Origin: Rhizobium sp. BT04
Lineage (GTDB): Bacteria > Pseudomonadota > Alphaproteobacteria > Rhizobiales > Rhizobiaceae
DNA length: 64,000 bases
Assembly: GCF_030053135.1 (NCBI RefSeq)
Contig: NZ_CP125652.1
Coordinates: forward strand, 1,488,001 to 1,552,000
Reading direction: 5' to 3'
Shown here: piece after piece, positions 53,879-64,000 of the stretch
Numbering within the stretch: position 1 is the first letter of the stretch
Layout of the letters: every line of letters begins with the position of its first letter
Translations under genes and position numbers: made by a program
The notes under the pieces: generated by a model
Database searches by the model: none
What the model saw: only the letters and a program-made list of their open reading frames with translations
Told to the model about the DNA's origin: nothing

Positions 53879-55138
53879 TCACTTGGCCGGCTTGTACCAG
53901 CTGTCGAGGCCCTTCTGGAGCTTCTCGGCAGCAACCGCCGGCGTATCCGTGCCGTTGATCACGTTGGCCGATTCGACCCAGGTCTCGTTTTCGAGGTTCG
54001 GCGTGCCGCGCGACAAGATCTGGTAGGTCGAGCGCACGGTCGACTTGTACGGGCCCCGCCAGGAAACGAATTCCTGAGCCAGCGGATCGGACATCTTGAC
54101 CGGGGTGGAGTTCAGGCTGAAGAAGCCCGGCAGGGAGTTCGCGTAGATGTCGGCGAACTCGGGCGAAGCGACCCAGCTCAAGAACTTCTTGGCTTCTTCG
54201 GCATGCTTGCTCTTGGCATTCAGAGCGACGCCGATATCCGGATGGTCGGAGATATAGCCGGTGTCACCGGCCTTCGGAACCGGCGGCGGGAAGGCGCCCA
54301 TCTTGAACTGCGCCTGCGTGTTGAAGAGCGCAATTTCCCAGGAACCGGCCGGATAGATGGCGGCGCGGCCGAGCGTGAAGAGGTTCTGGCTGTCCGAATA
54401 GGTCTGGGCTTCGAAACCGTCGCCGAGATAGGGCTTCCACTTGGCCAGCTCTTCATAGGGCTTGACCCAGTCGGCATCGGTCAGCTTCTGCTTGCCTGAT
54501 ATCAGGGCCTCGCGGCCTTCCTCACCCTTCCAGTAGTTCGGGCCGATGTTCTGGTAGCCCATGGTGGCGGCTTCCCAGAGGTCCTTCGTGCCCATGGCGA
54601 GCGGAATATAGGTGCCGTCGGCCTTGATCTTGTCGAGGGCTGCGAAGAACTCGTCTTCGGTCTTCGGAATGGAAATACCGAGCTTGTCGAAGGCATCCTT
54701 GTTGTAGATGAAGCCATGGATGACCGAAGCCATCGGCACGCAGAAGGTCGACTTGCCGTCGTCGGTCGACCAGGCGGCCTTGGCGACCGGAGAGAAGTTC
54801 TCCATGCCGGGCAGGCTGGTGATGTCGACGAGCTGCTTCTTGTTGAAGAGTTCGAGCGATGCGTCGAACGGACGGCAGGTGATGATATCGCCTGCGGAGC
54901 CGGCATCGAGCTTGGCGTTCAGCGAAGCATTATATTCGGTCGGCGCGGTCGGCGAGAAGACGATCTTGATACCCGGGTTCTTGGCTTCGAAAGCCGGGAT
55001 GATCTTCTCCTGCCAGATTTGCAGGTCGTCGTTACGCCAGCTTTCGACCGTCAGCGTGACGTCGGCGGCATGGACGAGACCTGCCGACGTCAGTAGGCTT
55101 GAGGCAAGCAGGAAGCTTTTCAGAGCAGTGTTTTTCAT
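53879..55138 (-). CDS. Sugar ABC transporter substrate-binding protein (family 1)
   Basis: The 419-residue periplasmic protein has a signal peptide (SFLLASSLLTSAGLVHAADV) and an SBP_bac_1 fold: VTLTVESWRNDDLQIWQEKI near residue 27, FEAKNPGIKIVFSPTAPTEY near 50, AMGTKDLWEAATMGYQNIG near 175 and AAIYPAGSWEIALFN near 265. It is the first gene of the operon with two CUT1 permeases, a dehydrogenase and an ATPase. A kinase and a GntR regulator diverge from it, so amino sugars are a reasonable but unproven ligand class. Confidence 0.9.
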   Translation of the reverse strand: MKNTALKSFLLASSLLTSAGLVHAADVTLTVESWRNDDLQIWQEKIIPAFEAKNPGIKIVFSPTAPTEYNASLNAKLDAGSAGDIITCRPFDASLELFNKKQLVDITSLPGMENFSPVAKAAWSTDDGKSTFCVPMASVIHGFIYNKDAFDKLGISIPKTEDEFFAALDKIKADGTYIPLAMGTKDLWEAATMGYQNIGPNYWKGEEGREALISGKQKLTDADWVKPYEELAKWKPYLGDGFEAQTYSDSQNLFTLGRAAIYPAGSWEIALFNTQAQFKMGAFPPPVPKAGDTGYISDHPDIGVALNAKSKHAEEAKKFLSWVASPEFADIYANSLPGFFSLNSTPVKMSDPLAQEFVSWRGPYKSTVRSTYQILSRGTPNLENETWVESANVINGTDTPAVAAEKLQKGLDSWYKPAK

Positions 55139-55667
55139 TTCCCTCTCCTGTTTTCAGGCGCCGGAAGGCGCCGTTTTCGATCTGAAACAAGCAGTTGGCG
55201 TGTCTGAGGAAACACCCCAATGCCCCTTGGAGGGCCGTCAGCGGCTGCCGACCCCGAAAGCTCGATGGGACGCAAAGGCGGATCGCCTGCGGCCGGACTA
55301 TGCGCCTTGCCGATGACCTGCACCGGACGCGCCGAAATGATGGGAAAGCCGATGACGCCTGAATTCCACTACCGCCCCGACAGGCCGGCGGCATTCTGGC
55401 AATCATTCCCGAAGCGGTTCCGGCTTGGCTGTGCTGCCGGTTTTCGTGGGCTTCGAAATGCTGTTCCCTTTTGTCGAATTAAGGCCAAAAAAATACCAAT
55501 TGTCCAGCCGAATTTAACTTTTTCGCCGCCAAAAATTCATTAAAAAATTTTATCAAGCAAAATCAATATGATAAAAAGGTACATTTTCTCAATCATTCCC
55601 ACTTGGTAAATGGTATTTTTTTGGTATTGTATTCAAAACATGTGGGAACGGCGTATTCGGAGGTCCG
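55139..55667. promoter_or_regulatory. Divergent control region of the sugar ABC operon and the kinase-GntR operon
   Basis: This 529-bp gene-free region is GC-rich near the binding-protein gene and clearly AT-rich from about 55440 to 55635. TGGTATT occurs as a direct repeat at 55611 and 55622 (11-bp period), and its inverse AATACCA at 55492. TGGT...ACCA half-sites are typical for GntR/HutC regulators of the NagR/DasR kind, and such a regulator is encoded downstream. An open frame at 55220-55543 has no ribosome site. Confidence 0.6.
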
Positions 55668-56552
55668 ATGACGGAGCTTGCAATCGGCATAGATGGCGGC
55701 GGAACGAGTTGCCGGGCCGCAGTGGCGGACAGGAGCGGCAATGTCATCGGTCGCGGCAGATCAGGCCCCGCCAACATCCTGTCAGATCTCGAAAACTCTC
55801 TTTTCAACATCGTCGAATCCGCCCGCTATGCGCTGCGCGATGCGAGGCTCGACGCTGAAGCGATTTCCTCCGTTGTATCAGTCGTCGGTGTCGCCGGCGC
55901 CAATGTCACGGATTACGGCCAGCGAATCGAAAAGGCCCTGCCCTTTGCCGAAGGCCGCGTCGTCACCGATGCGCTGATCGCGCTACAAGGCGCGCTCGGC
56001 GATGCCGACGGCATCGTCGGCGCCTTCGGCACCGGCTCGGTCTACAATGCCCGTAGAGATGGCCGGCTGAATGGCATCGGCGGCTGGGGCTTCGTCGTCG
56101 GCGACCAGGCGAGCGGCGCCCGCCTCGGCCGCGACCTTATGGAACGCTCGCTCCTCGCCCATGACCAGGTGCGTCCGGCATCGCCGATGACCGAGGCGGT
56201 CATGGCGGAATACGGCAACGACCCCGAGCGCATCGTCGAATTCGCCCATTCGGCACGGCCGACGGATTTCGCCCGTTACGCGCCTGTTGTCTTCGAACAT
56301 GCCGCCAAGGGTGATGCCGTTGCGGCCGGCATCGTCACCGATGCGGCGACGGCGATCGGCGAAAGCCTTGAAGCACTGCTATGGTCCGAATGCCCGTCGA
56401 TCTGCCTGCTCGGTGGCCTTGCGGGAGCCTATGAGCCGTGGCTTTCCGAACGCTACAGGTCACGGCTTGCCAAGCCGAAGGGAGATGCCCTGCAGGGTGC
56501 GGTGGAACTTGCGGTCAAGCTTCTGAACGATCAGCAGAGAGGTGCGGCATGA
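55668..56552 (+). CDS. BadF/BadG-family sugar kinase, N-acetylglucosamine kinase type
   Basis: The 294 residues belong to the ASKHA fold: phosphate-1 loop LAIGIDGGGTSCRAAVAD at the start, SGPANIL near residue 35, VVTDALIALQGAL with the catalytic Asp near 105, and phosphate-2 GAFGTGSVYNAR near 125. The arrangement matches NAGK/BadF-type kinases of the GlcNAc kind. Together with a UTRA-type GntR regulator, overlapping by ATGA, and a divergent CUT1 importer it suggests amino-sugar uptake and phosphorylation. The sugar has not been shown. Confidence 0.85.
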   Translation: MTELAIGIDGGGTSCRAAVADRSGNVIGRGRSGPANILSDLENSLFNIVESARYALRDARLDAEAISSVVSVVGVAGANVTDYGQRIEKALPFAEGRVVTDALIALQGALGDADGIVGAFGTGSVYNARRDGRLNGIGGWGFVVGDQASGARLGRDLMERSLLAHDQVRPASPMTEAVMAEYGNDPERIVEFAHSARPTDFARYAPVVFEHAAKGDAVAAGIVTDAATAIGESLEALLWSECPSICLLGGLAGAYEPWLSERYRSRLAKPKGDALQGAVELAVKLLNDQQRGAA

Positions 56553-57313
56553 CCGACGATCTCGCCACAATCCTGTCGCTGGAACGCCTGCAGGCGGCCG
56601 GCACCGGCCCGCTCTATGTCAAGCTGCGCCGCACGCTCGAAGAAGCCGTGCGCACAGGCACCCTCGGCCATGGCGACGCGCTGCCGCCGGAGCGCGACAT
56701 CGCCGAACTTGCCGCCGTCAGCCGGGTCACCGTACGCAAGGCGATCGACGAACTCGTCGCCGACGGCCTGCTGGTGCGCCGCCACGGCTCGGGCACCTTC
56801 GTCGCCAAGCCGGTCTCCAAGGTCGAGCAGCGCCTGTCGCAGCTCACCTCCTTCACCGAAGACATGGCGCGCCGCGGCATGTCCTCGCGCTCCGAATGGC
56901 TGCATAAGGGCATCCACACCCCCTCGCCCGACGAGATGATGATCCTCGGCCTCGCCGCCGACGTAAAGGTTTCGCGCCTCTCCCGTCTGCGCATCGCCGA
57001 CGACCAGCCGCTGGCGATCGAAAATGCCAGCGTCTCCGGCGAATTCCTGCCGGATCCGGCGGCGGTCACCAATTCGCTCTATGCCGAACTCGAACGCCTC
57101 CAGGTCCGACCCGTGCGCGCCGTGCAGCGCATTTCGGCGACCAATATGAAGGAAGCCGACGCCCAGCTTCTCGGCGTCCCCGTCGGCGCCGCCGGCCTGT
57201 CGATCGAGCGCATTTCCTACCTCGGCTCCGGCCGCGCCGTGGAATTCACCCGCTCGCTCTATCGCGGCGACGCTTATGACTTTGTCGCGGAGCTGACGAT
57301 CGCGGTCACGTAG
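56549..57313 (+). CDS. GntR-family regulator of the HutC/UTRA subfamily
   Basis: The 254 residues have an N-terminal GntR winged HTH (ALPPERDIAELAAVSRVTVR near residue 45, then GLLVRRHGSGTFVA) and a C-terminal UTRA ligand domain (LSRLRIADDQPLAIENASV near 150; GRAVEFTRSLYRGD near 230). UTRA proteins such as NagR and DasR sense phosphorylated amino sugars. The ATG overlaps the kinase stop (ATGA). TGGTATT half-sites in the promoter region at 55492-55628 are the likely targets. Confidence 0.88.
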   Translation: MTDDLATILSLERLQAAGTGPLYVKLRRTLEEAVRTGTLGHGDALPPERDIAELAAVSRVTVRKAIDELVADGLLVRRHGSGTFVAKPVSKVEQRLSQLTSFTEDMARRGMSSRSEWLHKGIHTPSPDEMMILGLAADVKVSRLSRLRIADDQPLAIENASVSGEFLPDPAAVTNSLYAELERLQVRPVRAVQRISATNMKEADAQLLGVPVGAAGLSIERISYLGSGRAVEFTRSLYRGDAYDFVAELTIAVT

Positions 57314-57316
57314 ACC

Positions 57317-57718
57317 TTACCAGAAGCGGGCAATCCAAAGGTCGCGTCCGCTAAGTTCGTCGAAGATCATGTCGGCGGAGATGATTGGTATACCATTATG
57401 CATGGCGGTTGCCGCAAGCAGCCGGTCGAAGGGATCTCGATGCTGCCACTCTATGACAGCAGCGGTCAAACATATATCCGGCGTCAGCGCGGCGGTAACG
57501 CCGCCCTGTTCATGCAACAGATCTGCGAGCCGCTCGATGAAAGGCTCCATCTCCGGCCATTTGCCAAGACGAACCTTCTGCCCAATTTCAAACAGGGATA
57601 TTGGACTGACGAGAATAATCTCCGCCTTTTCGATCAAAGCAATCGCCTTGGCCGAGAGCCGCTCGTCGCCGGTCAGCGACCATGCCCAGGCATGGGTGTC
57701 GAGCAGAAGCGAATTCAC
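57317..57718 (-). CDS. PIN-domain toxin (VapC-type ribonuclease)
   Basis: VapC-type PIN proteins are Mg-dependent RNases that arrest growth when freed from the antitoxin. The 133 residues show the four acidic positions of the fold: LLLDTHAWAWSL at the start, SLFEIGQKV near residue 42, and HRDPFDRLLAATA near 93 followed by ISADMIF. The DTHAWAW start is typical of the Phd-linked PIN subgroup. The GTG start overlaps the antitoxin stop (GTGA), the usual antitoxin-first order. Confidence 0.9.
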   Translation of the reverse strand: MNSLLLDTHAWAWSLTGDERLSAKAIALIEKAEIILVSPISLFEIGQKVRLGKWPEMEPFIERLADLLHEQGGVTAALTPDICLTAAVIEWQHRDPFDRLLAATAMHNGIPIISADMIFDELSGRDLWIARFW

Positions 57719-57948
57719 TCGGCCCCTTCCCAGGATGCAAGTTCGCCCTCATCCATGGGTTCGAAAAAGTCCGGCCCACGTCCAACAACCTGCCCTTTGA
57801 GCAGGCCGACTTTAAAGGAAGGCTGCACAATCGGAATGATCTTCACGACAGGTTTGCGCCCCTTGGCAATCACCACCTCCTCACCGGAAAGAGCGGCGTC
57901 GATCAATTTCGACAGATTGGTCTTTGCGGCATGGATCGTAACCTGCAT
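57715..57948 (-). CDS. Phd/YefM-family antitoxin
   Basis: The 77-residue protein begins MQVTIHAAKTNLSKLIDAAL and continues with GEEVVIAKGRKPVVKIIP, the diagnostic N-terminal Phd/YefM DNA-binding half; the C-terminal part (GPDFFEPMDEGELASW) is the toxin-binding tail. The ATG at 57948 is preferred because an upstream ATG at 57960 would lie inside a perfect operator palindrome. The pair is probably autoregulated through that palindrome. Confidence 0.9.
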   Translation of the reverse strand: MQVTIHAAKTNLSKLIDAALSGEEVVIAKGRKPVVKIIPIVQPSFKVGLLKGQVVGRGPDFFEPMDEGELASWEGAE

Positions 57949-57956
57949 CGCGGCCC

Positions 57957-57979
57957 TCATTAGCTAACTTAGCTAATGA
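57957..57979. promoter_or_regulatory. Toxin-antitoxin operator palindrome
   Basis: TCATTAGCTAA (57957-57967) and its exact reverse complement TTAGCTAATGA (57969-57979) flank a single C, so the whole is a perfect 23-bp palindrome. Each arm contains the inner palindrome TTAGCTAA. It starts 9 bp upstream of the antitoxin ATG, where conditional autorepression of Phd/YefM operons acts. Confidence 0.85.
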
Positions 57980-58147
57980 TATCATTTCACCTCGCATTCT
58001 GCCATCAAATTCAAAGGATGTGAAATCGAGGGAATTGTTAAGCCACATCAATATCATAAAGTCGGAAAGTGAATCACCTCCCGGCTTTTCCGCGCATTGA
58101 ATCAATCTCTGAGTTTGCCGCCTTAAGCGACGAGGATGACTCGGCCA

Positions 58148-61921
<3,774 letters not shown>

Positions 61922-61961
61922 GGGAGGGCTCCTTGACGTCGTAAGACCAGACTTCCAAATC

Positions 61962-61981
61962 ACATAAAGATATCTTTATGT
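61962..61981. promoter_or_regulatory. Palindromic operator of metH
   Basis: The 20 bp are a perfect palindrome, with the 16-bp core ATAAAGATATCTTTAT extended by AC on the left and GT on the right. The core is identical to the one before the ArsR-methyltransferase/metF operon at 22622-22637. It lies about 40 bp upstream of the metH GTG, a position suited to repression. No SAM riboswitch is seen in the short leader. Confidence 0.85.
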
Positions 61982-62089
61982 CAATATATGGCTAGTGATT
62001 TCGTGCTTTGCAAACCTTCGCCGATGACAGGTTCACTCGACCTCTATATAGGCGTTTGCGACGTTTGTGCACGAAATCGGAGGAGCATC

Positions 62090-63349
62090 ATGGCACCCAC
62101 AACCGGCAACGCCGTGCTTGGAAACTGGACGACCCACGCCTATCATCGCGGCTGGCTGCTCAACCAGGCGAACGGCCTCTTCGATTTCTTCCAGCACAAT
62201 TCCGTCAACCCCAAGGGCGGCTTCTACGATCTCGACGATCAAGGCAGGCCGCTCGACGCCGAGGGCCAGGTGCGCGGCATCCATATTGCGGCGCGCGCCG
62301 TGCACTGCTTCTCGATCGGCGCCCTGCTCGGCCGCCCGGGGGCTGGCGATCTCGTCGACCACGGCATGGACTATCTCTGGAACCACCATCGCGACCGGAA
62401 AAACGGCGGCTATTTCTGGTCGCTTAACAATGACGGTCCGGTCGATTCCAACAAGCAGGGTTATGGCCATGCCTTCGTGCTGCTCGCCGCCTCCTCCGCA
62501 AAAACCATCGGCCATCCGCTGGCCGACGGCATGCTCGACGATATCACCGAGATCCTGACCACCAAGTTCTGGGAAGCCAAGCACGGCGCGATCGCCGAGG
62601 AATTCACCGCCGACTGGCAGCCGCTCGACGGCGGCGCCTATCGCGGCCAGAACTCTAACATGCACCTAACCGAAGCGCTGATGGCGGCCTTCGAAGCCAC
62701 CGGCGACAAACACTATCTGACCAAGGCCGAAAGCATCGCCGATCTCGTCATCCGCCGGGCAGCCGGTTCGGTCGACTGGCGCGTTGCCGAGCATTTCGAC
62801 GCCGAATGGACCCTCGACAAGACTTATTATCACCCGAATGAAATGTTCCGCCCGGCCGGCACGACGCCCGGCCACTGGCTGGAATGGGCCCGCCTGATCC
62901 TGCAGCTCTGGGCGCTCGGCGGTAAACGCATCGAATGGATGCCGGATGCTGCCAAGGCGCTGTTTGCCCAATCCATGGCGCTCGGCTGGGACAACGACAG
63001 GGGCGGCTTCTTCTACACGCTCGACTGGGACGACAAGCCCGCCAAGCGCAACAAGCTCTGGTGGCCGGCCTGCGAAGGTGCGGCTGCCGCACACTTCCTC
63101 AACGAGCACCTGCCGAGCGATTTCCACGAGGAGAGCTACCGCAAGATCTGGAACGTGATCGAACGCGCCTTCATCGACCACAAGAACGGCGGCTGGCACG
63201 AAGAACTGACGGAAGATCTCGTGCCCTCGCACTCGCTGTTCCCCGGCAAGGGCGACATCTACCACGCCCTGCAGGCCTGCCTCATCCCGCTCTTCCCGGC
63301 CACCGGCAGCCTGACGAAGGGCATCGCCGAGGCCGGCGGCAAGCTCTGA
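62090..63349 (+). CDS. AGE-family sugar epimerase/isomerase
   Basis: The 419 residues belong to the N-acylglucosamine 2-epimerase family, (alpha/alpha)6-barrel enzymes that include GlcNAc 2-epimerases, mannose isomerases and YihS. Family segments are HIAARAVHCFSIGALLGRPG near residue 65, KQGYGHAFVLLAASSAK near 125, RGQNSNMHLTEALMAAFEAT near 185, PGHWLEWARLILQL near 265 and WWPACEGAAAAHFL near 325. The His residues in these repeats form the active site. The ATG follows GGAGGA. Mannose/fructose isomerase activity is as possible as epimerisation. Confidence 0.88.
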   Translation: MAPTTGNAVLGNWTTHAYHRGWLLNQANGLFDFFQHNSVNPKGGFYDLDDQGRPLDAEGQVRGIHIAARAVHCFSIGALLGRPGAGDLVDHGMDYLWNHHRDRKNGGYFWSLNNDGPVDSNKQGYGHAFVLLAASSAKTIGHPLADGMLDDITEILTTKFWEAKHGAIAEEFTADWQPLDGGAYRGQNSNMHLTEALMAAFEATGDKHYLTKAESIADLVIRRAAGSVDWRVAEHFDAEWTLDKTYYHPNEMFRPAGTTPGHWLEWARLILQLWALGGKRIEWMPDAAKALFAQSMALGWDNDRGGFFYTLDWDDKPAKRNKLWWPACEGAAAAHFLNEHLPSDFHEESYRKIWNVIERAFIDHKNGGWHEELTEDLVPSHSLFPGKGDIYHALQACLIPLFPATGSLTKGIAEAGGKL

Positions 63350-63352
63350 GGT

Positions 63353-63976
63353 TCAGTAGCCCGGCGCCGGCAGTTCGGCGCTCGGGTTGCGCTGGAACCA
63401 TTCGACATCCTCGTTGACGCGGTCGAGGTCGTCCTGCACGTCGCGCTGGTCGCGGCGAATGTCGTGCATATCGTCTTCCAGATCCTCGATCCGCCGGCGC
63501 AGTTCCGAGCGGTCGCCGTCCTTGGCATCCTTCAGCTTGTCGGAAAGCTCATCGATCTCAGTCTCCTTGGAGCTATAATCGTTCTGCATCGAGGTCAGGC
63601 GCTCCTGCAGCCCGTGCTGCTTGCTGCCGAGGTTGAAGCCGCGCAGGAAGCCCGACGCGGCTTCCGGTGGGCAGACATTGGCGTAACCGCTGCCCGCCTG
63701 GCCGCGTGCAAGCCCGCTGAGCGGCGTGCAGTAGCGCACCAGGCCGGTCTGGTACCCCTGAAACCAGATTGTCTGGTCGGGCACGATCTTGACCCGCTCG
63801 CAGGATTTCGCATGTGCGGCGAAACGCTGTTGCGGCTCGTAACCCGCCGCCCCGTCACTCTCGCCGATCACCCGCCAGTCGGCGGCGACACATTCCTCCT
63901 TGGACAGCGTGTTGCAGGAGACAAGGAAAAGGCCGAAGCCGACAGTGGCGGCAAGCGCAAAGAACAGGCGGATCAT
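63353..63976 (-). CDS. DUF2799-like lipoprotein with C-terminal coiled coil
   Basis: The 207 residues begin with a lipoprotein signal (LFFALAATVGFGLFLVSC, Cys at about residue 21). A Cys-containing domain follows (ECVAADWRVIGESDGAAGY and GYQTGLVRYCTPLSGLARG), which matches the DUF2799 pattern. From about residue 125 to 195 the protein is a highly charged heptad-type coiled coil rich in Asp, Arg and Glu. An envelope-located structural role is plausible, but no function is known. It is convergent with the epimerase gene, with only 3 bp between the stop codons. Confidence 0.8.
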   Translation of the reverse strand: MIRLFFALAATVGFGLFLVSCNTLSKEECVAADWRVIGESDGAAGYEPQQRFAAHAKSCERVKIVPDQTIWFQGYQTGLVRYCTPLSGLARGQAGSGYANVCPPEAASGFLRGFNLGSKQHGLQERLTSMQNDYSSKETEIDELSDKLKDAKDGDRSELRRRIEDLEDDMHDIRRDQRDVQDDLDRVNEDVEWFQRNPSAELPAPGY

Positions 63977-64000
63977 GGCGTCCCGGGTAAAATGAGGAGT

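Noticed and set aside
61922..62089. SAM or cobalamin riboswitch before metH
   Set aside because: The leader between operator and start codon is about 40 nt, too short, and no conserved riboswitch core was seen. The same holds before metF.

Overview
The window looks like a chromosomal segment of a fast-growing rhizobium (Rhizobium leguminosarum/etli type). The evidence is uniformly GC-rich coding sequence with strong Shine-Dalgarno sites, alphaproteobacterial gene content (PPi-dependent phosphofructokinase, betaine-lipid genes btaAB, an ArsR-methyltransferase next to metF, several solute ABC operons) and short palindromic intergenic repeats typical of Rhizobium. No phage, integrase, insertion sequence, CRISPR array or tRNA gene was seen. 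The species is inferred from gene content, not from a marker gene.

Layout. 1-4.5 kb: start of the division and cell-wall (dcw) cluster on the minus strand, mraZ-rsmH-ftsL-ftsI-murE, with four TGGG repeats at an exact 10-bp period over its likely promoter. 4.7-5.1 kb: RNase P RNA. 5.1-10 kb: a tandem pair of FAD oxidoreductases, a lytic transglycosylase, an amidase and a DnaJ/TerB protein. 10.4-20.2 kb: pfp, a LysE exporter, more wall enzymes (two lytic transglycosylases and a GH25 lysozyme), a serine hydrolase, btaAB and a DMT transporter. 20.5 kb: a 25-residue membrane peptide. 20.7-25.3 kb: metF with its ArsR-methyltransferase regulator, ettA and a periplasmic RNase T2. 25.4-32 kb: a lipase-like hydrolase, a DMT transporter, a CoA-transferase/ThDP-enzyme pair, RidA, a small phosphatase-like protein and an epimerase-fold protein. 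32-37 kb: an L,D-transpeptidase, a sulfonate-type ABC operon and an orphan ParA-like ATPase. 37.3-49.2 kb: Fe-alcohol dehydrogenase, aldehyde dehydrogenase, glutamine-synthetase-like ligase, APC permease and N-formylglutamate-amidohydrolase-like protein on the minus strand, then an RpiR regulator and a four-gene ABC importer on the plus strand. 49.4-57.3 kb: a sugar ABC operon with an embedded Gfo/Idh dehydrogenase, divergent from a BadF-type (GlcNAc-type) kinase and a GntR regulator. 57.3-58 kb: a toxin-antitoxin pair. 58.1-64 kb: metH, an AGE-family epimerase and a coiled-coil lipoprotein.

How parts may work together. metH, and the operon of the ArsR-methyltransferase gene plus metF 39 kb away, carry the same palindrome at their promoters. 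This marks a methionine-cycle regulon controlled by the fusion protein, in the manner of SahR regulators. The genes at 37.3-44.1 kb contain every enzyme type needed to import an amino alcohol, gamma-glutamylate it, oxidise alcohol to aldehyde to acid, and release glutamate; this is the most interesting candidate pathway here. btaAB makes the phosphorus-free lipid DGTS and has a Pho-box-like sequence upstream. Six wall-active enzymes within 26 kb give the first half of the window an envelope-remodelling character.

All calls come from reading the sequence and recognising motifs; no database search was run.
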